Shown piece after piece: positions 10,942 to 19,219 of a stretch of 64,000 nucleotides of DNA (position 1 is its first letter; each line of letters begins with the position of its first letter). The notes under the pieces are model-generated. The model was not told the origin of the DNA. It did not search any database and saw nothing but the letters and a program-made list of their open reading frames with translations. The stretch covers positions 186,001 through 250,000 of the forward strand of contig CBFIBS010000002.1 in NCBI GenBank assembly GCA_965660945.1, written 5' to 3'. The position numbers and the translations under genes are program-made. This DNA is from UBA7985 sp002711265 (lineage in GTDB: Bacteria > Pseudomonadota > Alphaproteobacteria > UBA7985).

Positions 10942-10956
10942 TTACTAAATTAGTGA
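10942..10956. promoter_or_regulatory. Near-perfect palindromic operator in the OYE / membrane-protein divergent region
   Basis: TTACTAA-A-TTAGTGA is a 15-base inverted repeat with one mismatch, lying 43 bases upstream of the start codon of the 142-residue membrane protein and 165 bases from the OYE start. Sites of this size and AT content are typical for winged-helix repressors such as HxlR or MarR types that control quinone- and electrophile-response genes. No regulator gene is adjacent. The assignment to a regulator family is inference. Confidence 0.5.
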
Positions 10957-10998
10957 ATGCGTATGCGATCTTTACGGCATCATTCAAGGGGAACTCTG

Positions 10999-11427
10999 AT
11001 GCAACTTCTCAGCACAATTCTGAATACACGGTTCTGGCTCATGGCCATGGGCGCCTTTCTGGTTCTGTTCACCGGGTTCGCGCTGGTCTCGGGGCAGGCA
11101 GCGAACTCTGCCAGCACCTTCTGGGCGGGCGAACTGACCGAGCGCGAGCTGAACATCGCCGTGGTCGTCGAAGTGGTGTGGTTTGCCCACATGCTCGGCA
11201 TGGGCGCGATCCTCCTCTTCCTCGGCTTGTTGGCCGCGAACCCGGCTCGGGCCCGCATCGGCGCCATCGCTGTCGTCGCCGTCATGGGCACGCAGTTCAT
11301 TGCGGGGGGCATGGCAAGCACCTACGGGTACAATGGTTTCAGCGGCTTCAACATCTTCGCCGCCCTGTTCATGCTGATCCCGCTGATCACTTTGATCGCC
11401 TGCCTTTCCAAGTTGAACGCGAAGTAG
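10999..11427 (+). CDS. Small four-helix membrane protein of unknown function
   Basis: This 142-residue protein has four hydrophobic segments at about residues 12-31, 50-72, 78-100 and 110-132. A short polar stretch (ANSASTFWAGELTERELNIA) lies between the first two and a Gly-rich turn (GGMASTYGYNGFSGFN) before the last. The topology resembles small DoxX- or DUF-type inner-membrane proteins but I do not recognise a family. The start at 10999 follows AAGGGGA at a good distance; an ATG at 10957 would add a stretch of charged residues before the first helix and overlaps the operator. It is divergent from an Old Yellow Enzyme gene and probably co-regulated with it. Confidence 0.75.
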   Translation: MQLLSTILNTRFWLMAMGAFLVLFTGFALVSGQAANSASTFWAGELTERELNIAVVVEVVWFAHMLGMGAILLFLGLLAANPARARIGAIAVVAVMGTQFIAGGMASTYGYNGFSGFNIFAALFMLIPLITLIACLSKLNAK

Positions 11428-11556
11428 ACTGAACAAACGCTCGCCTTTGAAATAAAAAGGTGAGATCTGGGCAAGGGCTTGTAAACGCTTTCGGTTCCGC
11501 GTTGTGTAAGGTTGGGGAATGACACGATCCACCACAACCCGGAACCGAGCAGCACC

Positions 11557-12654
11557 ATGACCCGTCACCACGCCTCCCCCACCCCTCTCGCCTCCGCATG
11601 CTCCCTGATTTCGGACGCCCTGTCCGACTGGAAGCCCACGGCGTCGGCCGCCGGAGCGGCTGTCATCTGCGCAACATCGGTGGCGCTTGGCCTCGCCGGC
11701 CCTTCTCAGGCTGAATCCCTGCAGCGGATTTTCGCACCGCCAACCGCCGCTGAACGAAAAGCCGTCCTCGACGTCTGGGCGGAACCCGTTGCACCAGCCA
11801 CGCGGTGGACGGTTGAAGACAGCTTCGAAGACGACGGCTTCCGGCTCGACATTGTCAGCCAGCGGGTGGAGGGCAACCGCCACTTCTCCGCCGTCCGCAC
11901 CCCACAGGTCTATCGACCCGGCCAGCCCGCGCCAATCCTGGTGCTCAACCACGGCGGTTGGGACGGCATCGAAGGCGATTGGGCGTTCGAACTTGTCGAT
12001 GACTGCCTCGCCGACTTCTTCGTGGTTGTCCCCAGCTTCCGCGGCGAAGAACTGCGGATCTTCGACGACACCTACCAAAGCACTGGCGAAAAGAGCCTGA
12101 TCAACCGTGACGTCATCGATGTGATGGCGCTGATCTCCGGCGTCGTGGACAACTACCCCGGCGCGCAGGACCACGATGTCAGCGCGTGGGGCTATTCGCG
12201 TGGGGGCGGCGTCTCCCTGATGCTGGGAATCCGTGATCCTCGGGTTGATCGGGTGGTCAATGTCTTTGGCCCGACCGACGTGCTGACCTATCCCGACATG
12301 ATCAACGGTGTGATCGGGCACCTGCGCGGCGAGGAAGTCAGCCCCTACTACGGGTTCCCCGGGACCTTCGTCGAGGCCTACTACGACGGCCAGACGCGCT
12401 TCGAAGAGCTGCGCATGCAGCTGCTGGGTGGCTCGGCGCTGCACTTTGCCGACCTGTTGCCCGAGCGGGTGCAGACCCACCATGGCGCGCGCGACACCAT
12501 CGTTCCGGTCGGCAATGCCCGGGCCTTGGACCAGGCACTGATGCGCCGCTCAGACATGATCACCAGCGAATATTTCGAATACCGCTTCGGGGGTCACGGT
12601 GCGCTGCCCGGCCTCGACCAGCGGGCGACCCGGATGCTGTGTGCCGACCGCTAG
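11557..12654 (+). CDS. Secreted alpha/beta hydrolase (prolyl oligopeptidase / dienelactone hydrolase-like)
   Basis: This 365-residue protein has an N-terminal export signal ending near PSQAES (hydrophobic AAGAAVICATSVALGLAG) and an alpha/beta hydrolase core. The oxyanion strand is ILVLNHGGWDG, the nucleophile elbow WGYSRGGGVSLMLG, the acidic loop HGARDTIVPVGNA and the catalytic His in RFGGHGALPG. The GxSxGG elbow with a C-terminal D/H pair resembles the S9/DLH-type hydrolases. Substrate unknown. I prefer the ATG at 11557 over a TTG at 11512. The ribosome site is weak. It stands alone, with the GNAT gene convergent downstream. Confidence 0.8.
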   Translation: MTRHHASPTPLASACSLISDALSDWKPTASAAGAAVICATSVALGLAGPSQAESLQRIFAPPTAAERKAVLDVWAEPVAPATRWTVEDSFEDDGFRLDIVSQRVEGNRHFSAVRTPQVYRPGQPAPILVLNHGGWDGIEGDWAFELVDDCLADFFVVVPSFRGEELRIFDDTYQSTGEKSLINRDVIDVMALISGVVDNYPGAQDHDVSAWGYSRGGGVSLMLGIRDPRVDRVVNVFGPTDVLTYPDMINGVIGHLRGEEVSPYYGFPGTFVEAYYDGQTRFEELRMQLLGGSALHFADLLPERVQTHHGARDTIVPVGNARALDQALMRRSDMITSEYFEYRFGGHGALPGLDQRATRMLCADR

Positions 12655-12693
12655 GGCCAGGGCCTTGGCAAGCGCCGGCGGGGACGCACCGGC

Positions 12694-13146
12694 TCAGTCT
12701 TCCTTGGAATAGATGATGAAGGGCGTTCGACTGGCCACCTGATCATAGAGCATGCGGCCTTTGTAATTGAACTCCTGCGTCTGCCAGTAGGTCTCGGTGA
12801 CCCCGGCCGCCTTGGCCGCAGCGTGCACAGCCTCGATCAGCGCGCGGCCAACGCCCTTGCCCCGGATGGTTGGATCAACGAACAGATCCATGAGATAACA
12901 GGTGTTCTCGACGGTCCACATGGACCGGTGAAACAGGAAATGAGCCAGCCCGACAGGCTGGCCGTCGACCTCGGCGATCAATCCGCTGTACTCGTGCGGA
13001 TCATCGGTCAGCAGGCGCTCGAACGAGACCCGGTATATCTCTTGGCTCAGCTCGGTTTCATAGAACTCGAGGTAGCCGGTCCACAGCCGCGCCCAATCGG
13101 CGTGGTCCTCGCGGCGGAGTGGGCGAATGTTGATGGCGTCAGTCAT
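12694..13146 (-). CDS. GNAT family N-acetyltransferase
   Basis: This 150-residue single-domain GNAT protein has the acetyl-CoA pyrophosphate loop FVDPTIRGKGVGRALIEAVHAAAK and the preceding beta strand CYLMDLF. The N-terminus (INIRPLRREDHADWARLWTGYLEFY) and the C-terminal YWQTQEFNYKGRMLYD match a widespread subgroup often annotated as histone- or amino-acid-acetyltransferase-like; the true substrate is unknown. The start at 13146 gives the family N-terminus; an upstream codon at 13224 adds 26 unlikely residues. It is divergent from the 96-residue protein at 13369. Confidence 0.87.
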   Translation of the reverse strand: MTDAINIRPLRREDHADWARLWTGYLEFYETELSQEIYRVSFERLLTDDPHEYSGLIAEVDGQPVGLAHFLFHRSMWTVENTCYLMDLFVDPTIRGKGVGRALIEAVHAAAKAAGVTETYWQTQEFNYKGRMLYDQVASRTPFIIYSKED

Positions 13147-13368
13147 GGTTCGTCCCCTGTGCTGCACAGTCAAGGCTGACGCCATAGTAGGGCGCAAAAC
13201 CGCAGGGTCCACCCGCCCGTGCACCGGCTACCGGTCACCGCTGATACGCGGAAGTCAAAACTGCCCAAATTGCTCATCCCGGACCGATTCAAAGCGATTG
13301 CGACACAAAGCTAATGCGATCACACTTACCTCACTAGAGAACCAAACGTCTTCAAGGGAGACCAAAGC

Positions 13369-13659
13369 ATGTTTGTCCAACTGACTCAGGATCTGGAACG
13401 CGGTTTCAAGCCATGGAAGGAAATGTATTTCGAAAACGAAGCCGAGCTGAACGCCCTCGGCGCACGTCTGGTGTTTGCCGGTGCCACCAAGGAAGACGAC
13501 AACAAGATGATGGTGATCATCGAGTTCGACTCTCCCGAAGCCATGAAGGCCTTTGCGACCCATGAGGAACTGCGGGCCAAGCGTGCTGCTGCAGGCGCCA
13601 TCCTGGAATCCAACGTCGTCACCATCATGGGCGACGAAGCCTTCACGCCGGGGTCCTGA
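13369..13659 (+). CDS. Small hypothetical protein, possible dimeric alpha/beta-barrel type
   Basis: This 96-residue cytosolic protein starts MFVQLTQDLERGFKPWKEMYFENEAELNALGARLVFAGATKEDDNK (given here in part by motif only: FVQLTQDL, GARLVFAG, MMVIIEFDSPEAMKAF). The strand-helix-strand pattern with a 'FDSPEAMKAFATHEELRAKRAAAGA' segment resembles small ABM/EthD-like dimeric barrels and DUF3764-type proteins. I cannot name a family with certainty. A good AAGGGAG ribosome site precedes the ATG. No co-transcribed partner is visible; a strong hairpin lies downstream at 13695-13726. Confidence 0.7.
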   Translation: MFVQLTQDLERGFKPWKEMYFENEAELNALGARLVFAGATKEDDNKMMVIIEFDSPEAMKAFATHEELRAKRAAAGAILESNVVTIMGDEAFTPGS

Positions 13660-13694
13660 CCCCCTGCTATAGGGCTGTTCTGGCCTGAAGCCCG

Positions 13695-13726
13695 GCCCGA
13701 AACCCCTCGTCCGTAGGGGTTCGGGC
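13695..13726 (+). terminator. Strong hairpin downstream of the 96-residue gene
   Basis: GCCCGAAACCCCT (13695-13707) pairs with AGGGGTTCGGGC (13715-13726) around a 7-base loop, with one bulged base. No T-tract follows, so termination may be Rho-assisted or the hairpin may serve mRNA stability. Confidence 0.4.
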
Positions 13727-13936
13727 TGGCCGCACTTAGCCGATTTTGGGCCAAACACCTGCCCTTTGAGCCGTTCAAGACGGCTCGGGACCGTTCAAAT
13801 CACCCATTTTCCCCACGATTCAGCCGGTTTGGGGCCGAAAATGCGCATAATCTCTTTTGTTGCTGGCCAAGATTGAGTAAACCAGAGGCTCAATCGGGAT
13901 GGTGCGAAGGCGCCATGACACAAGGGAGTAACAACG

Positions 13937-14224
13937 ATGTCCAAAACAGCACATACCGCTCTGGTTTCCGCAGCAGCAAAGAGTGCCGGCGTGTCCGAGG
14001 CTCAAGCCAAGTCTACCATCGAAGCTTACCTTTCTTCCGTTCAGGGAGAACTGGTAGCGGGTAACGATGTCGCTATGGGCTCCTTCGCGACCATCAAGTC
14101 CGAAGTACGGGCAGCACGCACCGGCCGCAACCCATCGACGGGCGCAACGATCCAGATCCCTGAGAAGCGCGTTGCTTCCTTCAAGGCATCGACCGCTCTG
14201 AAGAACGCGCTGGCTGCTTCCTGA
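13937..14224 (+). CDS. HU/IHF family DNA-binding protein
   Basis: This 95-residue histone-like protein has N-terminal helices (LVSAAAKSAGVSEAQAKSTIEAYLSSV), the strand block GSFATIKSEVRAARTGRNPSTGATIQIP and the end KRVASFKASTALKNAL. The GRNPxTGxxIxIP signature at the arm tip is diagnostic and includes the DNA-intercalating proline. It bends and compacts DNA as a dimer. N-terminal residues differ from canonical HU, so it may be a second, specialised paralogue rather than the main HU. The ATG follows AAGGGAG. A perfect inverted repeat ATTGAG-N11-CTCAAT sits at 13872-13894 in its leader, and a terminator follows at 14297-14340. Confidence 0.9.
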   Translation: MSKTAHTALVSAAAKSAGVSEAQAKSTIEAYLSSVQGELVAGNDVAMGSFATIKSEVRAARTGRNPSTGATIQIPEKRVASFKASTALKNALAAS

Positions 14225-14296
14225 GGCCGGGGCCTGCTGATCGCGACCGAAACTGAATTCAGCTCGGTCGCCATCTAGCAGAACATATTCCTACGC

Positions 14297-14340
14297 AAAG
14301 ACGCGAAGCAGCACACAGTGCTGTGATCCTCGTGTCTTTT
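14297..14340 (+). terminator. Rho-independent terminator after the HU-like gene
   Basis: A long hairpin: AAAGAC (14297) pairs with GTCTTT (to about 14339), enclosing CAGCAC-ACA-GTGCTG, and is followed by TTTTGTT. A second perfect 8-bp hairpin, GCGACCGA/TCGGTCGC (14243-14271), lies between it and the stop codon. Confidence 0.65.
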
Positions 14341-14422
14341 GTTATTTCAGGCTTATTTTTTCCCCTATATTGTGATTCTTCGGGAAATTGGCACATTTGG
14401 TGGGCGTTCCACGGAGTGAGCC

Positions 14423-15484
14423 ATGAAAGCCTTTCCCCTTTTCATCAACGTTGCTGACCGCAGCGTTATCGTCTTTGGTGGTGGCGAAGAGGCCGCCGCC
14501 AAGCTGCGCCTGCTGCTGAAAACCGAGGCCAGGGTGATCGCTATCGCGCCGCACTTCGAGGCGCCTTTGCTGGCGCTTGATGGCGTTATCCGTGTGCGCA
14601 CCAACCCGCTGACCTTCGAGCTGCCTGAAAATATTGCCTTCGCCTACGCCGCCACGGGCGACGAAGCGCTGGATGCCCGGCTGGCTGAGCGTGTCCGCGC
14701 GGCCGGCATCCTCGTCTGTGCCGCCGATCAGCCCACCGTCTCCGATTTTTCGACCCCAGCGCTGGTCGATCGCGACCCGGTGGTGGTGGCGATTGGCACC
14801 GAGGGCACCGCGCCGGTTCTCGCGCGGCGGATCAAAGCTCAGGTCGAGTTCATGCTGGAGCCGGGGCTTGGTCTCATCGCCCGGATCGCAGCTTCGCTGC
14901 GCGAGGCCGTGGCCCATGCCCTGCCCGCTGGCGGCGCGCGGCGCGACTTCTGGCAGCGCTTCTTCAGTGGCGCACGCGAGCAACGTCTGACCAAGGCCGC
15001 TGATATCGAGGCTCTGGGTCGGAGCCTGCTGACAACCCACGCAGCTGGCACAGCGCCCGCGGCCGGGAGCCTGACCATCGTCGGCACCGGGGCCGGGCAG
15101 GCCGACCTGCTTGCCGTGGCCGGGCATCAGGCGCTGGACAGCGCTGACGTCGTGCTCTCCGAACCGCTGGTGTCCCGCGCGGTGCTGGAACTGGCGCGGC
15201 GGGAAGCCATCATTGAAACCCATGGTCTGGGCGCGACCACAGCCCTGCTCGACCATCTGCGCGCCGGGCAAAGCGTCACGCGGCTGGTCAGCGGCAGCGG
15301 TCATCTGGCCTACGCCGAACTCCACGCCGCGCGCGCCGCCGGCTTCGCCGTGCGCCTGATTCCGGGGATCGAAGCCGAATTGGAAACCCCCAGCCAGTCC
15401 GACACCGTTCAGACCCTGAACCAACGCCCAGACGCCTCCCAGGGCACCCGCCGGACCGCCAACCCTGCACGAAAGGCAGCTTGA
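14423..15484 (+). CDS. cysG: Siroheme synthase with precorrin-2 dehydrogenase/ferrochelatase module and clipped SUMT domain
   Basis: This 353-residue protein begins with the CysG-N module. FPLFINVADRSVIVFGGGEEAAAKLRLLLK gives the NAD-binding GxGxxA loop, AYAATGDEALDARLAERV and DFSTPALVDRDPVVVAIGTEGTAPVLARRIK are conserved, and the middle dimerisation domain reaches about residue 205. From about 213 a uroporphyrinogen-III methyltransferase start is visible (SLTIVGTGAGQADLLAVAGHQALDSADVVLSEPLV), but the protein stops after about 140 more residues, whereas full CysG is near 460. The methylase therefore lacks its C-terminal half, and the last 30 residues (SQSDTVQTLNQRPD...) are low-complexity. 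It should still turn precorrin-2 into siroheme for the sulfite reductase encoded next. The first gene of a five-gene operon; DUF2849 starts two bases beyond its stop. Confidence 0.88.
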   Translation: MKAFPLFINVADRSVIVFGGGEEAAAKLRLLLKTEARVIAIAPHFEAPLLALDGVIRVRTNPLTFELPENIAFAYAATGDEALDARLAERVRAAGILVCAADQPTVSDFSTPALVDRDPVVVAIGTEGTAPVLARRIKAQVEFMLEPGLGLIARIAASLREAVAHALPAGGARRDFWQRFFSGAREQRLTKAADIEALGRSLLTTHAAGTAPAAGSLTIVGTGAGQADLLAVAGHQALDSADVVLSEPLVSRAVLELARREAIIETHGLGATTALLDHLRAGQSVTRLVSGSGHLAYAELHAARAAGFAVRLIPGIEAELETPSQSDTVQTLNQRPDASQGTRRTANPARKAA

Positions 15485-15486
15485 AG

Positions 15487-15810
15487 ATGGCCAATGCCCT
15501 CCCCACCCGTGCGGTTCTGACCGCCAATGATGTCCGCAGCGGCGATATCGTCTTCTGGTCCGCCGACGGAAGCTGGACCACAGATATCAACAACGCCCTG
15601 ATCAGTCAGGGAACGGAGACCGCCGAAACCCTGCTTTCCAGGGGTCAGGCCGAGGAAGCCGCCAATCGGGTCGTTGGCACTTATCTGGTCGCTTTGCGGC
15701 CCGAAGACAGCGCCGAGCCAGTGCCCCTAAAACTGCGGGAAATCCGCCGCTTGGCGGGGCCGAGCGTGCCGGTACCGGCGGCGGGCACCGAGACCCGTCA
15801 CGCAGCCTAG
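15487..15810 (+). CDS. DUF2849 family protein
   Basis: This 107-residue protein has the family block AVLTANDVRSGDIVFWSADGSWTTDI near its start and a GTYLVALRPE segment later. DUF2849 genes occur almost only between siroheme synthase and sulfite reductase genes of alphaproteobacteria, so a role in assimilatory sulfite reduction is likely although undefined. Cytosolic; no cysteines or metal motif. The ATG at 15487 lies two bases after the cysG stop (TGA 15482-15484), consistent with translational coupling; the ribosome site is the end of cysG (GAAAGGCAG). Confidence 0.88.
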   Translation: MANALPTRAVLTANDVRSGDIVFWSADGSWTTDINNALISQGTETAETLLSRGQAEEAANRVVGTYLVALRPEDSAEPVPLKLREIRRLAGPSVPVPAAGTETRHAA

Positions 15811-15822
15811 GGATCAGCGCAC

Positions 15823-17472
15823 ATGTACGCCTACGACACCCACGATCAGGCCTTCGTGGAGGACCGCGCGCGCGAGTTCCGCGATCAGGTCGAGCGACGC
15901 CTCACTGGCCAGCTCAGCGAAGAAGAATTCCGCCCGCTGCGCCTGCAGAACGGGCTGTACCTGCAACTCCATGCCTACATGCTGCGGATCGCCATCCCCT
16001 ACGGTGAGCTGAACAGCACCCAGCTGCGCAAGCTGGGCTACATCGCCGATACCTATGACAAGGGCTACGGGCATTTCACCACCCGACAGAATATTCAGTT
16101 CAACTGGCCCAAGCTGGTCGATACCCCCGACATTCTCGACCATCTCGCTTCGGTGCAGATGCACGCGATCCAGACCTCGGGCAACTGTATCCGCAACGTC
16201 ACGTCCGACCCCTTCGCCGGGGTGGCAGCCGATGAATTTGTCGACCCGCGTCCGGTCTCCGAGCTGCTGCGCCAATGGTCGATGCTGCACCCGGAATTCG
16301 CCTTTCTGCCGCGGAAGTTCAAGTTTGCTGTCACCGGCGCCGCCGAAGACCGCGCCGCGATGAAGTTCCACGACATCGGCATCTGGGCCAAGACCGACGA
16401 CAGCGGTCACCCTGTCTTCGACCTCTATGTCGGTGGCGGTCAGGGCCGGACACCGAGGGTCGCCAAACTGTTCGAACCGGCCGTCGCCCTGCCCGACCTG
16501 CTGCCGCTGCTCGACGCCATGCTGCGTGTCTACAACCTGCACGGTCGCCGCGATAATAAGTACAAGGCCCGGATCAAGATTCTGGTCGAAGAGCTGGGGC
16601 TGGAGAACTACCGCGACGAGGTCCGGGCGGAGCTGGCTGGCATGGACACGGCCCCCTTCCAGTCCGCCGTTGACGAGTACGAGCGCATTCGTGCGCAGTT
16701 CGAGGCCGCACAGCCGGTGATGGAGCCGGGCGAGAGCCTCGACCTGAGCACCGCTTCGGCAAGCCTGCAGGCATGGGTCGGCCAGAATGTCGCCGCCCAT
16801 CGCGTACCGGGCTGGGCCGTGGTGCAGATTTCGGTCAAACCCAAGGGCGGGATTCCGGGTGATGTCACCGGCACGCAGATGCTGGCGCTGGCTGACCTTG
16901 CCGACGCCTTCTCGGCCGGTGAGCTGCGCATCACCCACCGCCAGAACGTGGTCTTCCCCTACGTCCGAGCGGGGGACCTGCCCGGGCTGTTCAAGGGTCT
17001 GCAGGACATCGGTCTTGCCGAAGACAACATTGGCGAAGCCAGCGATATCATTGCCTGCCCGGGGCTAGACTACTGCGGGCTCGCCACCGCGCGCTCGATC
17101 CCGGTAGCGCAGGAACTCTCGACCATGCTGCGCGCGCGGGAAGCGACGGACGCCCTGGGCCCGATCAGCCTCAATATCTCCGGCTGCATCAATGCCTGTG
17201 GTCACCACCACGCCGCGAACATCGGCATTCTGGGTCTGAACAAGGCCGAGAAGGAAAACTACCAGATCACGCTCGGCGGCCGGTCAGACGAGAACGCGAC
17301 CGTGGGTGAGGTGCTGGGTCCGGGCTTTGACCGCGATCAGGTGCCTGCCGCCATCGGGCGGGTGCTCGACACTTACCTGAGCCTGCGCTCCGGCGCCGAC
17401 GAGCGCTTCCCCGATACCTACGCCCGGGTCGGCAAGGCCCCGTTCAAGGAGGCCGTCTATGTGGGTGCTTAA
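15823..17472 (+). CDS. cysI: Assimilatory nitrite/sulfite reductase hemoprotein (CysI-type)
   Basis: This 549-residue siroheme and [4Fe-4S] enzyme reduces sulfite to sulfide with six electrons. The duplicated ferredoxin-like halves are visible (YGHFTTRQNIQFNW in the first, GELRITHRQNVVFPYV in the second). Cluster and siroheme cysteines are Cys412 and Cys418 in CPGLDYCGLATARS and Cys455 and Cys459 in GCINACGHHHAANIG. The siroheme-contact GNCIRNVT block is present. Given the neighbours (siroheme synthase, DUF2849, DUF934, ferredoxin reductase) sulfite is the likely substrate rather than nitrite. The gene overlaps the DUF934-rhodanese gene by 14 bases. Confidence 0.94.
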   Translation: MYAYDTHDQAFVEDRAREFRDQVERRLTGQLSEEEFRPLRLQNGLYLQLHAYMLRIAIPYGELNSTQLRKLGYIADTYDKGYGHFTTRQNIQFNWPKLVDTPDILDHLASVQMHAIQTSGNCIRNVTSDPFAGVAADEFVDPRPVSELLRQWSMLHPEFAFLPRKFKFAVTGAAEDRAAMKFHDIGIWAKTDDSGHPVFDLYVGGGQGRTPRVAKLFEPAVALPDLLPLLDAMLRVYNLHGRRDNKYKARIKILVEELGLENYRDEVRAELAGMDTAPFQSAVDEYERIRAQFEAAQPVMEPGESLDLSTASASLQAWVGQNVAAHRVPGWAVVQISVKPKGGIPGDVTGTQMLALADLADAFSAGELRITHRQNVVFPYVRAGDLPGLFKGLQDIGLAEDNIGEASDIIACPGLDYCGLATARSIPVAQELSTMLRAREATDALGPISLNISGCINACGHHHAANIGILGLNKAEKENYQITLGGRSDENATVGEVLGPGFDRDQVPAAIGRVLDTYLSLRSGADERFPDTYARVGKAPFKEAVYVGA

Positions 17473-18277
17473 AGAACAGGGGGCGGCTTTCGACCACCAC
17501 GAAGGCCCGGTGTCCGAGGCCGGACTGCGGGTGGATGGCGGCGAGCCAGGCCTGCAGGAGCAGGCCTTCGACGGCTGTGAGGACTGCCTGACCTTAAACT
17601 TCCCCAGCGCAGCCGATGGCCGGGGGTTTTCCTACGCCCGCCGCGCCCGGCGGGAGCGGGGCGAAGGCTTCCGCATCATTGCCACCGGCAATCTGATGCC
17701 TGATCAGGCGCGCATGGCCTTCCAGTGCGGGTTTTCAGAGATCCACCTCGACGACGAGCTGGTCAGCCGTCACGGTAAGGAGGCTTGGCGCCGGGCGACG
17801 GATGTGGCACCCGATCAGCTCTACACCAAGTCGGGTAAAGCACCCTCCATCTGGGACGAGAGGCACAGACACCGCGTGAAAATTCAGTCACTGACAGCCG
17901 CTGAAGCCTTTGGGGCCCTGCAGGAGAGCACCAATGCCGTCCTGCTCGATGTCCGCACCACCGCGGAGTGGCAGTTCGTGGGCCGCCCGGCCTTCGAGCG
18001 CAGCGTCGGCATCCAGTGGCAGACCTTTCCATACGGCGCAGCGAACCTCAGTTTCCTCGAAGAAGTCAGCGAAGCCGGGCTGACGCAGGAAACACCGATC
18101 TTCGTGCTGTGTCGCTCGGGCGTCCGCAGCCTGGCCGCTGCCGAGGCGCTGAAAGAAGCCGGCTACAAGGATCTGACCAACGTTTCTGACGGCTTCGAGG
18201 GCGCCAAGAATGCGTCTGGTCGGCGTGGGCTGCTCAACGGCTGGAAGGCCGCTAACCTGCCCTGGAACCAGGACTGA
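17459..18277 (+). CDS. DUF934-rhodanese fusion protein of the sulfite reduction operon
   Basis: This is a 272-residue two-domain protein. Residues about 30-120 are a DUF934 module (LTLNFPSAADGRGFSYARRARRERG..RIIATGNLMPDQARMAFQCGF), the family usually found as a separate gene next to cysH. Residues about 140-272 form a rhodanese domain with LLDVRTTAEWQFVGRP and the active-site loop FVLCRSGVRS (Cys218), ending RGLLNGWKAANLPWNQD. A six-residue loop CRSGVR is typical of thiosulfate- or persulfide-transferring rhodaneses. I infer that the fusion couples sulfur transfer to sulfite/sulfide assimilation. The start lies inside the last codons of cysI (14-base overlap). Phosphoadenylylsulfate reductase (cysH), common at this place in related operons, is absent. 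Confidence 0.87.
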   Translation: MWVLKEQGAAFDHHEGPVSEAGLRVDGGEPGLQEQAFDGCEDCLTLNFPSAADGRGFSYARRARRERGEGFRIIATGNLMPDQARMAFQCGFSEIHLDDELVSRHGKEAWRRATDVAPDQLYTKSGKAPSIWDERHRHRVKIQSLTAAEAFGALQESTNAVLLDVRTTAEWQFVGRPAFERSVGIQWQTFPYGAANLSFLEEVSEAGLTQETPIFVLCRSGVRSLAAAEALKEAGYKDLTNVSDGFEGAKNASGRRGLLNGWKAANLPWNQD

Positions 18278-18300
18278 GACCGAGGACCGGATCACCATTC

Positions 18301-19065
18301 ATGTTCGAACAAACCGTACTTGAAACCCAGCACTATACCGACCGCCTGTTCCGGTTCCGCATGACCCGGCCTTCGGGCTTCCGGTTCCGCTCGGGTGAAT
18401 TCGTGATGATCGGCCTACCCGGGGATAACGGGAAGCCGCTGCTGCGCGCCTATTCGATCGCCTCGCCGGCCTGGGACGACAACCTCGAATTCTTCTCGAT
18501 CAAGGTGCCGGATGGTCCGCTGACCTCGCGCCTGCAGAACATCGGCGAAGGCGATACCGTTATCCTCGGCAAGAAGTCGACCGGTACGCTGGTGCTCGAC
18601 GCCCTGCGCCCGGGAAAGACGCTGTACATGCTCTCGACCGGCACCGGGATCGCGCCCTTTGCCTCGTTGATTCGTGAGCCGGAGACCTTCGAGCGCTTCG
18701 AGAAAGTCGTGCTGTGTCACACCACCCGAGAGGTTTCAGAACTTCAGTACGGGCTGGATCTGATCGCAGAGATAGCGGCTGACGAGATGCTGTCAGAGGT
18801 CGTAGATGATAAGCTGGTGCACTTCACCTCTGTCACACGCGAAGACTATCCTGTGCGGGGCCGTATCACGAACCTTATCGAGGATGGCAGCCTGTTCAAC
18901 GCCATCGGCACCGCTCCTTTTGACCCGGCGGTGGATCGGGTGATGATCTGTGGATCCATGGAGATGCTCAAGGACTGTGCCGCCCTGTGTGAGCAGGCCG
19001 GGCTGGTCGAGGGTTCGAACAACGAACCCGGCGACTACGTGATCGAGAAGGCCTTTGCCGAATAG
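18301..19065 (+). CDS. fpr: Ferredoxin-NADP+ reductase
   Basis: This 254-residue FAD enzyme transfers electrons from NADPH to ferredoxin or flavodoxin. FAD-binding block: LRAYSIASPAWDDNLEFFSIKVPDGPLTS (RxYS motif). NADP-binding block: MLSTGTGIAPFASLIREPET. The C-terminal DRVMICGSMEMLKDCAALCEQAGL and end GDYVIEKAF are conserved in bacterial FPR. Placed last in the cysG operon, it probably supplies electrons for the sulfite reductase, though Fpr is also used in the oxidative stress response. A short gap of 23 bases separates it from the fusion gene. Confidence 0.93.
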   Translation: MFEQTVLETQHYTDRLFRFRMTRPSGFRFRSGEFVMIGLPGDNGKPLLRAYSIASPAWDDNLEFFSIKVPDGPLTSRLQNIGEGDTVILGKKSTGTLVLDALRPGKTLYMLSTGTGIAPFASLIREPETFERFEKVVLCHTTREVSELQYGLDLIAEIAADEMLSEVVDDKLVHFTSVTREDYPVRGRITNLIEDGSLFNAIGTAPFDPAVDRVMICGSMEMLKDCAALCEQAGLVEGSNNEPGDYVIEKAFAE

Positions 19066-19219
19066 ACCGATCCGGCACGGTAAGACATTAAAAATGGTGC
19101 CCGCGGGCGCGCTTTTCTTGTGCCGATCAAAGGCCGTCTGGGGACCCAGCCCCGCTCAGCGCTTGGGCTTCAAGTGCAGGCGGCCAGAACACACTACAGA
19201 ACGGCAGAGTACTGGCGGT

